Source of the DNA: Photorhabdus khanii NC19
GTDB lineage: Bacteria; Pseudomonadota; Gammaproteobacteria; Enterobacterales; Enterobacteriaceae
Assembly (NCBI RefSeq): GCF_000517265.1
Contig: NZ_AYSJ01000013.1
Location: 546,586-610,585 of the forward strand
Reading direction: 5' to 3'
Length of the DNA: 64,000 nucleotides
This document shows positions 29,551-37,494 of the stretch, piece after piece (position 1 is the stretch's first letter; each line of letters begins with the position of its first letter). Under the pieces are notes generated by a model, which saw only the letters and a list, made by a program, of their open reading frames with translations, made no database searches and was not told the DNA's origin. Position numbers and translations under genes: made by a program.

Positions 29551-30702
29551 ATGGAAAATTTTAAGATAAAAATAAAACATCATGTTAACCACGTTAATAA
29601 CGTCGGGCAACACTGCACCACCGAAGAAACAACTAAGCAGGCATTAATATTGCCTTTTTTAGATATTCTGGGGTTTAACCCGTATGATCCTCAAAAGGTT
29701 AAAGCTGAGTATGGGGCAGATTTCCCCGGCGTAAAAGCAAATGAACGAGTTGATTACGCCTTGTTCTGCCAAAGTGTTCCAGTAATGTTTATTGAGGCAA
29801 AAGGATACAGCGAAAAGCTGGATAATCACTGTCCTCAGTTATCTAGATATTTTAATTCCACTCCAGAAGTAACTATTTCGGCCATTACAAATGGAATAGA
29901 GTGGCGTTTCTTTACCGATTTAAAGCAAAAAAACGTAATGGACCCTACGCCATTCCTACGTATCAAAATGGATGAAGTTAGCGATGCAGACGTAAGCCAA
30001 CTCTATCGATTTAGACACGATAAATTCAAACCAGAAGCACTAAGAACGCTCGCAGAAGAAAGCGTTTACCTATCCACCTTCACTAAAACCATTAGCACCA
30101 GCCTGAGGGATGTTGATAGTGAGTTTGTAAGGTATGTTGCCAGTAGGTCTAACGTCGAACGCCAATTAAATCAGCGTTTTATTGAATCAATCACTCCACT
30201 GGTAAAGCAAGCCGTTGAGAAATCTGTTAGCGCAATGGTTGTTTCTGGTCTCTCAAATAAACATGTTCCGATTGATGGCACTCCAGACGAAATAGAATCT
30301 CAAGAGAGCCTGCAAGAATTAGAAGAAATAGCAGATCCAGACAATCCTAATATTGTTACCACTAAGAACGAATTGACTCTATATGAAAAAGCAAAATCAA
30401 TAGTTGGCGATTCTGTTGATTTGCAATATAAGGATACAGAATCTTACTTTGGCATTCTTTATCAAGGAAAATCAAACAGATGGATTATAAGGTACTTTGA
30501 CAAAAAGAATAAACCTTACATCCTGATACCTATTGAAATCACTGACATCCTAACTAACGAAGTTAATAGAGCTGGGTTATCTGTTAATAACTCAAGAATA
30601 TTTATCGAATCCCCAGAAGATATATTGAGGATTACAGGTATTATCCTTGATGCTTTCGAGTTCGTTAAAAACGACAATAACTTTAGAAAGAAAGCGCAAT
30701 AG
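29551..30702 (+). CDS. Stand-alone PD-(D/E)XK nuclease, type I HsdR N-terminal-like
   Basis: The 383-residue protein has, at residues 16-110, the N-terminal domain seen in type I restriction R subunits and related phage proteins: TEETTKQALILPFLDILGF then ERVDYALFCQSVPVMFIEAKG, with the D...E-x-K catalytic signature of PD-(D/E)XK enzymes. There is no helicase domain. The C-terminal half (from about residue 280) contains a possible DNA-recognition region. Being just downstream of a cI remnant, it sits in a typical superinfection-defence moron position. DNA cleavage is inferred, not shown. Confidence 0.65.
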   Translation: MENFKIKIKHHVNHVNNVGQHCTTEETTKQALILPFLDILGFNPYDPQKVKAEYGADFPGVKANERVDYALFCQSVPVMFIEAKGYSEKLDNHCPQLSRYFNSTPEVTISAITNGIEWRFFTDLKQKNVMDPTPFLRIKMDEVSDADVSQLYRFRHDKFKPEALRTLAEESVYLSTFTKTISTSLRDVDSEFVRYVASRSNVERQLNQRFIESITPLVKQAVEKSVSAMVVSGLSNKHVPIDGTPDEIESQESLQELEEIADPDNPNIVTTKNELTLYEKAKSIVGDSVDLQYKDTESYFGILYQGKSNRWIIRYFDKKNKPYILIPIEITDILTNEVNRAGLSVNNSRIFIESPEDILRITGIILDAFEFVKNDNNFRKKAQ

Positions 30703-30709
30703 TTATATC

Positions 30710-30733
30710 AGCCACTGCCAAGCGGTGGCTTTC
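30710..30733 (+). terminator. Possible terminator after the nuclease gene
   Basis: AGCCAC...GTGGCT forms a 6-bp stem with a 9-nt loop, followed by only TTT. It is a weak terminator. Between here and 30920 nothing coding is seen apart from an AAACAAG/CTTGTTT palindrome around 30857-30875. Confidence 0.4.
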
Positions 30734-30920
30734 CCTCACTCGCTTCTTACTACCAACCTAAAACGCCTAATCGGTCACATTTCAAACTATTCACAAAAAT
30801 AAATCCATTTTAAAAACAAGTAAATATAAATTTCCATGAGCATTCCTTTGTTTTAAACAAGTAATTCTTGTTTTATATAAAGTATTAGGTAGATTCACAT
30901 AATAAGTGCAACATCGTTAA

Positions 30921-31214
30921 TCTGGAAGTAAACATATTCGCCAGTCCGAAACAAAAGTTCTGGAAAACATTATTGATAAAGCTTTTGGTGTAGAAACCGA
31001 GCCGCGCAAGGTATTAACTCTCAAGCACACGCCAGAAAACGACAGTGCAAATGTCATATTCGGTCTAATCACTCAAGTTAAAGGCAACGAAGAGCAACAA
31101 GAACCAACACCAAGTTTCAATAATTGCTGTATAAGTAAAGTAGCTCTTTATTCAGCAAAACATAGAAATCATGCTAAGATTTTGGAATCAGGTGAAAAAA
31201 CGGCGAGAGCTTAA
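30921..31214 (+). pseudogene. 3' fragment of an unknown gene
   Basis: An open frame of 97 codons ends at a TAA at 31212-31214 but lacks any in-frame ATG, GTG or TTG near its beginning. It is preceded by an in-frame stop (30918-30920). The encoded sequence (for example ETKVLENIIDKAFGVETEPR) looks coding. Probably the decayed end of a phage gene. Confidence 0.45.
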
Positions 31215-31243
31215 TTTAAAAGGATTAGTAGGGGGGTTATTAA

Positions 31244-31534
31244 ATGGGTAAAACGATTTTCAGAACAATTAACGGCCGAGTTGTACCCATGCTAGTAGAT
31301 GACGAAATTGCTGCTAATTATAATATCCAATCTCATGTAGTTACACCAAAACATCAATCCAAAGATAGAAAGTTAAGCACAAAATCATCCTTCCTAATCC
31401 CTAATGCAACATGTCAAAAGTGTGGAAAGGATGTTTTTTATTATGATAATCTCCCTACGACAAATATTTCTCCAAAAATCATCAAATTATCATCAGACAA
31501 ACAAGGGAAAATGATTGCATTACATTTAAAGTAA
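31244..31534 (+). CDS. Zinc-knuckle protein, probably 3'-truncated
   Basis: The 96-residue product contains CQKCGKDVFYYDN near residue 58. Similar proteins continue with a GGRVFFDELGPPWPKH block after such a motif. Here the tail is unrelated and the stop lies at the edge of the IS5-family remnant, so the original 3' end is likely lost. Ribosome-binding sequence GGGGGG precedes the ATG. Confidence 0.5.
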   Translation: MGKTIFRTINGRVVPMLVDDEIAANYNIQSHVVTPKHQSKDRKLSTKSSFLIPNATCQKCGKDVFYYDNLPTTNISPKIIKLSSDKQGKMIALHLK

Positions 31535-31940
31535 GATCTGATTCGCACGGTATTCTGGTATTGAGCCCCCTTTTGTACGCCCCATATCCTGATTGCCGCC
31601 TTCTGCGCCTGCGGCATGGGGATGAACCTTAATGTGACTGGCATCAATCATCAACCATTCGAAATCCGGTTCAAAGATGAGCTGCTCAAGCAATCCTTCC
31701 CATATTCCTTTGTCACGCCACCGACAAAAACGGCGATGCGTATTTTTCCAGTCACCATAATCGGGCGGTAAATCTCGCCAGGGTGCACCTGTCCGTAAAA
31801 TCCAGAACACGGCATTAATAAATAACCGATTATCATAAGCGATGCTCCCCAGACTCACCTTTACGTCCTGGCAGGTGAGGCTCAAGTAAACACCAAACAT
31901 GATCAGAAATATCGTGACGGCGGTGTGCTGGTGTGTTCAT
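31526..31940 (-). mobile_element. IS5-family transposase remnant (5' half)
   Basis: The minus strand encodes the N-terminal half of an IS5/IS427-group transposase. MNTPAHRRHDISDHVWCLLE starts at 31940, then a frame change near GRKG leads into SLGSIAYDNRLFINAVFWIL, then RTGAPWRDLPPDYGDWKNTH and WLMIDASHIKVHPHAAG with the first catalytic Asp. A second indel at a G-run (31562-31567) shifts the frame at GRTKGG. Everything after GLNT is missing, including the second Asp and Glu. It is non-functional. The first frame change might be a programmed shift, as used by IS427-group elements. Confidence 0.8.
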
Positions 31941-31980
31941 GGTTAAGTAATCCATTCATGTAATATGGGGTTATTATTAC

Positions 31981-32115
31981 ATGAATTTATTTATGACGAC
32001 ACTATCTAAGAATCAAGAAAAAATAATTCTTGAATTTAACCAAGATAAATCATTAGCATTAAATGTTAATTTAATTAGCAACTCTAATGCTGCAATATGC
32101 AACTTTTCGAGTTAG
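31981..32115 (+). CDS. Very short open frame of doubtful status
   Basis: A 44-codon frame (MNLFMTTLSKNQEKIILEFN) opens just past the IS remnant and runs into a decayed phage gene. No ribosome-binding sequence stands out. It may be a chance frame. Confidence 0.25.
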   Translation: MNLFMTTLSKNQEKIILEFNQDKSLALNVNLISNSNAAICNFSS

Positions 32116-32190
32116 CTCAATATGAAAAAAAAACGATTAGCGAAAGTGATTAGTTAATAGCAATGTATTATTTTTAGGACATTAACGCTA
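32095..32190 (+). pseudogene. Decayed copy of the 41-codon phage gene at 19882
   Basis: CAACTTTTCGAGTTAGCTCA and the following stretch (GATTAGCGAAAGTG...ATAGCAATG) parallel 19895-19975 (CAACTTTTTGAGTTAGCTCA...AATGAGCGAAAT...ATAGCAATG), with several indels that break the frame. It is another trace of a second lambdoid prophage. Confidence 0.6.
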
Positions 32191-32208
32191 ATCTTCATGA
32201 GGTAATTA

Positions 32209-32400
32209 TGTTTAAGATTCATTGTGATTTTTTTATAACTATCTCAACTAAAGACGGGAACATAATTGAAATAGATAACATCAAACAAGGATGTTATTAT
32301 ACAGGAAAATACAGAAGATGTATTTAACTCAACAACTTCTTGCTTCAATGAAATAAAGAAATATTTCGATATCCGGGGATATAAAATCGAGGACTTATAA
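32209..32400 (+). pseudogene. Small phage gene with a frameshift
   Basis: An ATG frame (MFKIHCDFFITISTKDGNII) closes at 32326-32328, but an overlapping frame continues it (DVIIQENTEDVFNSTTSCFN...IEDL) to a stop at 32398-32400, directly before the next gene. A single indel around 32288-32294 would join them into about 63 codons. Function unknown. Confidence 0.5.
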
Positions 32401-32401
32401 A

Positions 32402-32542
32402 ATGAATATTCATCAACATCAGGGGGAAAATAAAGAAACGGAACTCTATAATAAAATTGGCTATTCAAATAAAGAAATTATCGAGCACAGGAAAATTGAA
32501 TATAAGCGCTCTATCCAAGGATTAGAGAAAAGCTACCTTTAG
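32402..32542 (+). CDS. Small phage protein (46 aa), unknown
   Basis: A 46-codon frame (MNIHQHQGENKETELYNKIG) behind CGAGGA, ending within a terminator hairpin. Charged and soluble. No family recognised. Confidence 0.45.
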   Translation: MNIHQHQGENKETELYNKIGYSNKEIIEHRKIEYKRSIQGLEKSYL

Positions 32543-32552
32543 GTAGCTTTTT
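32531..32552 (+). terminator. Intrinsic terminator, plus strand
   Basis: AGCTACC-TTTA-GGTAGCT perfect 7-bp stem followed by a T-run; it overlaps the stop codon of the 46-codon gene. Confidence 0.75.
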
Positions 32553-32604
32553 ATGGCACAAATCACATTTCACTATAATTCTACCTCATCCTATTTACCT
32601 TTCC

Positions 32605-33201
32605 TTACTCCGGCACCTCCGGCCACTCAACATCGGGAGCCTGTGAAATATCTACCCTGCTCAGTAATACCCGGTATTTCTTCCATGCCAATAAAGCGAT
32701 TTCTTCGGCCTCTGTCGCGATTTCCAGGTCAACAGAGTCTTGAAGTAACGATAGTGTTTCATTCGCTTGTCGTAACAGTGTTGCTTTCTGCTGTTTGTCC
32801 TCTTCGATTTGATGGGATTTCAGTAGGTCTTTATCAACTACCCACTCTTGACCATCCCACTTATCGTAATCGGTGACGGGTTTTTTGAAAGTCAGGGTTT
32901 CGGGTAGCTCACCTATTTCAGTAACTTCCTGCGGTAAACGTGTCTCCATGTTATAAGCTGCTTTTCCACGGTAATCGGGTACAATCATCCAATTACTTAA
33001 ATCAGATGAACGGCAGGCAACATATCCCTCTTGGGTATCAGGTGGTGCATCTGTGCAAGAATTAGCAGGAAGACCGACACCAACAGGAAGATACTCATCA
33101 GTACTGTTTAAATACTCTAGCGTAATCGCATCGTAATTAAACACAATGATACTTCCGGTACTGATAGCAATATTATTTTTATCCAGTACAGCCTTATTCA
33201 T
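32605..33201 (-). CDS. Tail fibre assembly chaperone (Tfa-like)
   Basis: The 198-residue protein fits the caudoviral tail-fibre assembly family: a short N-terminal beta region, then the conserved WDGQEWVVD segment (about residues 115-123) and a helical C-terminus ending LSRVDISQAPDVEWPEVPE. It would assist folding of the fibre encoded directly upstream, with which it shares one base. In Xenorhabdus and Photorhabdus such cassettes also serve R-type tailocins. Confidence 0.85.
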   Translation of the reverse strand: MNKAVLDKNNIAISTGSIIVFNYDAITLEYLNSTDEYLPVGVGLPANSCTDAPPDTQEGYVACRSSDLSNWMIVPDYRGKAAYNMETRLPQEVTEIGELPETLTFKKPVTDYDKWDGQEWVVDKDLLKSHQIEEDKQQKATLLRQANETLSLLQDSVDLEIATEAEEIALLAWKKYRVLLSRVDISQAPDVEWPEVPE

Positions 33202-33701
33202 CAGGCAATCCTCACAATGTAATTAAATGCTACGTTTCGCGGACGTGTTTCTGTTCCTGTTGAAGCAGCAACCGCATTATCCATATAACCGAAACCACCC
33301 GATCCCATTCCAATAGCAATGCCCAGTCCGCGAGAATCAATTCCGTAGTTAACGCCTTGGTAGACACTATTGAGAATACGGCTTGGTGTACCCAAACCCT
33401 CGGCTCCAGCATTTGAGTTGGACCACATCCGGCCAATCCTGTGACTATGTGGAGCAATATCTGCCAATTGATTGGAAAGTAGATATCGATTAACGTCCAC
33501 CCCGCGCCCATCATCCCAACCACGAATAAATTCACCCCGTAAATCGGGTAATATGCCACTAGGATAAGCTTCCGCTAATTTTGGATATAAAAATTTATCA
33601 AAGATCGCTCCATTACATTTCGCCCACCCATTTGGTGGTATGTTAGTCGGCCAAGGAAGTGGTATTCCTACCGGGATCTCTTCAAGTACAGATATGTTCA
33701 T
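33201..33701 (-). CDS. Tail fibre C-terminal (collar-domain) protein, truncated
   Basis: The 166-residue product contains the phage tail-collar domain: PIPVG-like start, GWAKCNGAIFDKFLYPKLAEAYPSG, then LPDLRGEFIRGWDDGRGVD and the terminal RPRNVAFNYIVRIA. Full-length fibres carry hundreds of residues before the collar, so this is a C-terminal module or remnant. It is followed by tfa. Confidence 0.75.
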   Translation of the reverse strand: MNISVLEEIPVGIPLPWPTNIPPNGWAKCNGAIFDKFLYPKLAEAYPSGILPDLRGEFIRGWDDGRGVDVNRYLLSNQLADIAPHSHRIGRMWSNSNAGAEGLGTPSRILNSVYQGVNYGIDSRGLGIAIGMGSGGFGYMDNAVAASTGTETRPRNVAFNYIVRIA

Positions 33702-33967
33702 TATGCTACCCTTACAATATAGTTAAATGCCATGTTTCGTGGTCTTGACACTCCTATAAAATTAGAATCCGCTGACCATTCTGTTCCAGTTGGATAATTT
33801 ACAGCGTTTACTGAAAGATCGGGCAATGACCACGGAATAGGAGAACCCACAAGTATATTAATTTCTTCACGTAATGAATTTATTATTTTTTGAACAAGCT
33901 TTTGTGTAACCGCCAATGTGTCGTTATTGCCCAAATTTAATTGATCAATGAGTTTGGCTATCTTCAT
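33701..33967 (-). CDS. Second tail-fibre fragment with a deleted collar
   Basis: The 88-residue product starts with a linker-like MKIAKLIDQLNLGNNDTLAV and ends with SRPRNMAFNYIVRVA, the same last residues as its neighbour, but the CNG/LPDLRGEF collar core is absent. It looks like an internally deleted fibre gene. Stop and next start overlap by one base. Confidence 0.6.
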   Translation of the reverse strand: MKIAKLIDQLNLGNNDTLAVTQKLVQKIINSLREEINILVGSPIPWSLPDLSVNAVNYPTGTEWSADSNFIGVSRPRNMAFNYIVRVA

Positions 33968-34320
33968 ATTTTCCTTGACTCATGACATTAGTATTATCAT
34001 TAATATATAAAGCCTTAAAATTATTTTCCTGCTCATATACTCCTCTTAAATTAAATGATTTTATCATGTAATAAACATATTAAGTTATTATAAAAACACT
34101 CCCTATTCAATTCACACCAATCAAAGTCTAGTTCAGAAAAAGAATAATGCGGCATTCCTATTTCTTATAAGGTTAACTGTTTTATATAATTGACAGAAAT
34201 AAGTATTTCAATATTTCGGAATAGAAAATATATTCAAAATTTACATTTAACATCTGAAAATATTTTTCCTTTCATCCTTTCCCGCAATTCAATAAATATC
34301 TATCATCAACTTCAATGGGT
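33968..34320. other. AT-rich intergenic stretch
   Basis: About 350 bp with no supported gene on either strand. The upstream region of the tail-fibre fragment presumably lies here, but no clear promoter is seen. Confidence 0.4.
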
Positions 34321-34345
34321 AAAAAATAAGCCCCATAGAGGCTTT
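34321..34345 (-). terminator. Terminator of the LprI/DUF4431 gene
   Basis: On the minus strand AAGCC-TCTATG-GGGCTT is followed by ATTTTTT, about 45 bp past the stop codon at 34390. Confidence 0.6.
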
Positions 34346-34389
34346 ATTTAATATTATTCAACAAAACTTCCTGCGTTACTACCTCTAGA

Positions 34390-35040
34390 TTATTTAGCAG
34401 CTTCAATCCGCTGGGTTTCGAGCATGATTGGTGTATGGTGATGTCCGGAAATCGCATACATAATAGTTCCAGTTACGCTCACACGGCGCCCGACAAGGCT
34501 TCGATACTCGTTATAAAATTCAGACTGGACTACCAGTTGCATAAAGTTACGATCCCCCCATTCTGGTGCACCCTTAGCGCATCCTATCGCCTTATCCGGT
34601 TGCAGCACCCAATAAGTCTCTGGGTCATCCCCGTTTTCCACACTTTCGTAATTTGGTGGGCCAGGATAGGTGATCCTTAGTAACGTGCCATCAAGAGTTA
34701 TTTTTTGCCCTTCTTCATGGCAGTTCTCTGTTGTTTTACTCGCTGCAATTCTTCTGTACATTTCAGATGACCGTTGATACCAATTCTGAAGACATTCAAC
34801 CGTTGTGCATTTCTCACGAAGTTTCCAATTTTGTTTTGCCAACGCTTTAAAGTCTGCATTGTTGGCTGTAGCCAATTTCGCCTGAAGGTAATCAATATAC
34901 AGGCTATCGTCAGCTTGGGATAATGTGGTGGTCGAACAGATTAGCTTTTCAGCCTGACTGGCCGCTTTTGTACAGTCAAAGCTGGCAGAATTGGCAGCAA
35001 AAGACACCAGAAACAAAACAACAGCAACCTTCTTTAACAT
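34390..35040 (-). CDS. Secreted LprI-like/DUF4431 protein
   Basis: The 216-residue protein has a signal peptide (MLKKVAVVLFLVSFAANSA, cleavage near residue 19). Then comes an LprI-type domain (FDCTKAASQAEKLICSTTTL with the paired cysteines, to about residue 90) and a C-terminal DUF4431 domain (KITLDGTLLRITYPGPPNYE ... VTGTIMYAISGHHHTPIML). LprI-domain proteins include lysozyme inhibitors; DUF4431 has no assigned role. It should act in the periplasm or outside. A role protecting against muramidases is only an inference. Confidence 0.75.
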   Translation of the reverse strand: MLKKVAVVLFLVSFAANSASFDCTKAASQAEKLICSTTTLSQADDSLYIDYLQAKLATANNADFKALAKQNWKLREKCTTVECLQNWYQRSSEMYRRIAASKTTENCHEEGQKITLDGTLLRITYPGPPNYESVENGDDPETYWVLQPDKAIGCAKGAPEWGDRNFMQLVVQSEFYNEYRSLVGRRVSVTGTIMYAISGHHHTPIMLETQRIEAAK

Positions 35041-35174
35041 CCTTTACTCCTTAATCAATTACGCTTAATTTCTTATAATTCACTAATCATTTTATCTTGC
35101 TTATCTACTATTTCTTTCAGCATTGCTATTTGTCTTTCCGCTTGCGATGCTTTTCTGACAAGATACACGAAGAT

Positions 35175-35632
35175 CTAACGGGATTTAGCCGAATCACCGG
35201 ATTTATTCAACAGGCAATTTGTCAAAACTATATTAACTCCATCATCCAGAGATTTTCTCATCAGAAGTACATTGACTCCGTATTGCTCAGTCGCCATTAC
35301 TATAGACATTGATTTCTTACCAGCCATAACATAACTGATCATCAGGGAATTCTTTTCTTTTAACGGAGCAGAGAACTCAAAGGTATTATTTACATCTGGA
35401 ATATCAATTTTTATTTTTTTCTGAGAGCCGTCTCCGAATATATTTAATATTGCATTCCCTATAATTGGCTGATTATTTAACTCATTAAATGCCCCCCGCC
35501 GTCAGGAGCACTTCTTACCTTGCAAGAATATTCACCATCTACAATAGAGATGTTCATATTCTTATCTCTTTTGGCACCATTATTAGCAAATGCAAAAAAT
35601 GGCAGTAAAATCAATAATATTAATTTCCTCAT
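35175..35632 (-). pseudogene. Secreted protein gene with a frameshift at a G run
   Basis: An ATG at 35632 starts a signal peptide (MRKLILLILLPFFAFA) and about 45 codons, which then run out of frame at a run of six Gs (plus-strand C run 35492-35497). One extra G would restore a single frame of about 152 codons, continuing AFNELNNQPIIGNAILNIFG to a TAG at 35175. A cysteine at SCKVRS is retained. The run could be a phase-variable tract, a mutation or a sequencing error. Confidence 0.65.
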
Positions 35633-35749
35633 AATACATTTACACTCCAATTTTTTTATTTCTAACCATTCAAAACTATTTAAATAATGTTAGACACTAA
35701 CCCATACATAAGAGTTCACTTCACAGAGGCGGTTAATGTGAGATGCGAC

Positions 35750-35775
35750 AAAAAAGCCACCAAATCAGGTGGCTT
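35750..35775 (-). terminator. Terminator of the biosynthetic operon
   Basis: On the minus strand AAGCCACC-TGATTT-GGTGGCTT is an 8-bp perfect stem followed by six Ts, about 65 bp past the last operon gene. Confidence 0.85.
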
Positions 35776-35838
35776 GTTGTTATTAACATATACACTACGT
35801 ATTTAAAGTGATTATCTGATCCGCAAAGGATCTAATAT

Positions 35839-36690
35839 TTAATAAGTGTAAAAGCCCCTGCCGGATTTACGTCCCAAATGACCTGCATCGACCATTGTCC
35901 GCATCAGTGGGCAAACCCGGTATTTTGAATCCTGAAACATCTGGTAGAGCACATCGAGGGAATTTACCACCGTGTCAATGCCAATCAAGTCTGCCGTTTC
36001 GAGCGGCCCCATTTTATGGCCGAAGCATTCTTTAAATATGGCGTCCACGTCCGCGGGTTGAGCTACGCCGTCCTGTATGGTGAAAGCGGCTTCATTCATA
36101 AATAAATGGGAAATCCGGTTGGAGACAAAACCGGGGCCGTCTTTCACCACAACAGCTTTTTTAGCCAACATACCCAGGATCTCCAGGCATCGATCTTTGG
36201 TTTGTTCGGAAGTGTTAAGGCCGACGATAACCTCTACGGTATGCTTAAGATAAACCGGATTCATAAAATGCACGCCAATCACCTGAGAGGGCGTTTTATG
36301 GAACGAACCCAGTTTAGTGATAGGAATGCAGGAAGTGTTCGCCGCCAGCACTGCATCGAACGCGATAAACTCAGACATTCGCGCATATAACGACTGTTTA
36401 AGCGCTATATTTTCCGTGATGTTTTCCACCACAAATGCACAATCGGACACGGCTTGCAAATCCTGCGACCAGATGATGTTGGACAGTATCTCCTCAGGTG
36501 TTTTTCCTTTGGCGAGCGGGCTGAATAAGGGGGCGTAGCCGGCAGTTTCCGTGATGCGCGCCCTGCTCTGTTCGCAAGAGAGCGCGTCTTTTTCAATAAC
36601 AACCACATCATGCCCCTTCAGAGCACAATCGAAAGCAAGACTGGAACCAATATTTCCGCCGCCAACCACGGCTATTTTAAGTTTTGACAT
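35839..36690 (-). CDS. 3-hydroxyacyl-CoA dehydrogenase-like enzyme (FkbK/ZmaG/XcnB type)
   Basis: The 283-residue protein has an N-terminal Rossmann fold (IAVVGGGNIGSSLAFDCALKG, residues 6-26) and ENITENIALKQ and AANTSCIPIT blocks. The catalytic His lies in GVHFMNPVYLKHTVEVI, and the C-terminal domain follows. In several NRPS/PKS pathways (FK506, zwittermicin, xenocoumacin) such enzymes oxidise a carrier-bound hydroxyacyl group to make hydroxy-, methoxy- or aminomalonyl extender units. Partner genes (dedicated ACP, acyl-CoA dehydrogenase) are not in this window. It is the last gene of the operon. The role here is inferred. Confidence 0.8.
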   Translation of the reverse strand: MSKLKIAVVGGGNIGSSLAFDCALKGHDVVVIEKDALSCEQSRARITETAGYAPLFSPLAKGKTPEEILSNIIWSQDLQAVSDCAFVVENITENIALKQSLYARMSEFIAFDAVLAANTSCIPITKLGSFHKTPSQVIGVHFMNPVYLKHTVEVIVGLNTSEQTKDRCLEILGMLAKKAVVVKDGPGFVSNRISHLFMNEAAFTIQDGVAQPADVDAIFKECFGHKMGPLETADLIGIDTVVNSLDVLYQMFQDSKYRVCPLMRTMVDAGHLGRKSGRGFYTY

Positions 36691-36760
36691 AGTGACTACT
36701 TTCTTATTGAGTTTTAACAGGTTTCTATTTCAGGTTCACTTCTTGGATTACAACCATCGC

Positions 36761-37489
36761 TCAATCAGTGGAATCGGGAGAGATCACTTCCCACTTGCCA
36801 AATAGCGTTAAACCCGCCGCTTTAGCCAGCGACACAGACGTCTGATTATCAAGCTGACATCGGTACTGAGGTTCATATCCCTGATCACAGGCGTACTTGC
36901 TGATTGAACGTACTACTTTGCGAGCGTGACCTTTTCCTCTAAAGGGCGTTAGAGTCAGTACGCCGAGATCTGCAATTGGCGCATTCTCCCAAGGATACAT
37001 GCTGGCGGCGCTGACCAGACGTTTTTGCTCAAAAGAACCGAACACTGCCCAGTGATCCAATTCCACATAAGCGTCGTCCAAGTCTTGTTCCGAAGCGGAG
37101 GACTGGAACTCGGAGAAAACCGCATCATCTTGCTCTGTTAACCGACGCAAGACACCTTCTAGGTTTTCTTGCAGCAATACGTTCTTATCCGCTTCTGAAA
37201 AATAAAAAAGATAGTCTGCACCATGCAGAGTGACTCCCGCTTCATTCAATTTCCGGCGAAACATCGACTCAGACAGATCTTGTCGCTGATACAGGCTTAA
37301 CTTATCGGCCAGCGCCGGTGTCAGGACCGCCATAATCCGGCCATCGGAAGTTTCCAGCACCATGACCCGACGGTCTTCTCTCAGTTCAGGGTTGATAACA
37401 ACAGTAAAGACTTCATCACGATAAAGAACGTCTCCGTTCAAAAATGGTGTCCGCCAGAAGTCAGTTATCGTTTGTGAAAATAAAGACAT
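36761..37489 (-). CDS. GNAT acetyltransferase of the biosynthetic operon
   Basis: The 242-residue protein has an N-terminal region without clear homologues (about 1-130). A C-terminal GNAT domain follows, with the acetyl-CoA loop TPFRGKGHARKVVRSISKYA (about residues 185-204) and a terminal SLAKAAGLTLFGKWEVI. It may acetylate or acylate the product or an intermediate, perhaps as self-resistance. It starts 5 bp after the thioesterase gene. Confidence 0.75.
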   Translation of the reverse strand: MSLFSQTITDFWRTPFLNGDVLYRDEVFTVVINPELREDRRVMVLETSDGRIMAVLTPALADKLSLYQRQDLSESMFRRKLNEAGVTLHGADYLFYFSEADKNVLLQENLEGVLRRLTEQDDAVFSEFQSSASEQDLDDAYVELDHWAVFGSFEQKRLVSAASMYPWENAPIADLGVLTLTPFRGKGHARKVVRSISKYACDQGYEPQYRCQLDNQTSVSLAKAAGLTLFGKWEVISPDSTD

Positions 37490-37494
37490 ATTTC

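Noticed and set aside
30857-30875. AAACAAG/CTTGTTT palindrome as a regulator site
   Set aside because: Isolated in AT-rich DNA with no adjacent intact gene; chance occurrence is likely.
32553-32876. Plus-strand 107-codon frame beginning after the terminator at 32552
   Set aside because: It is antisense to the tail-fibre assembly gene, which has clear family features.
34435-34680. Plus-strand frame within the LprI/DUF4431 gene
   Set aside because: Antisense to a signal-peptide-bearing, domain-matched protein.
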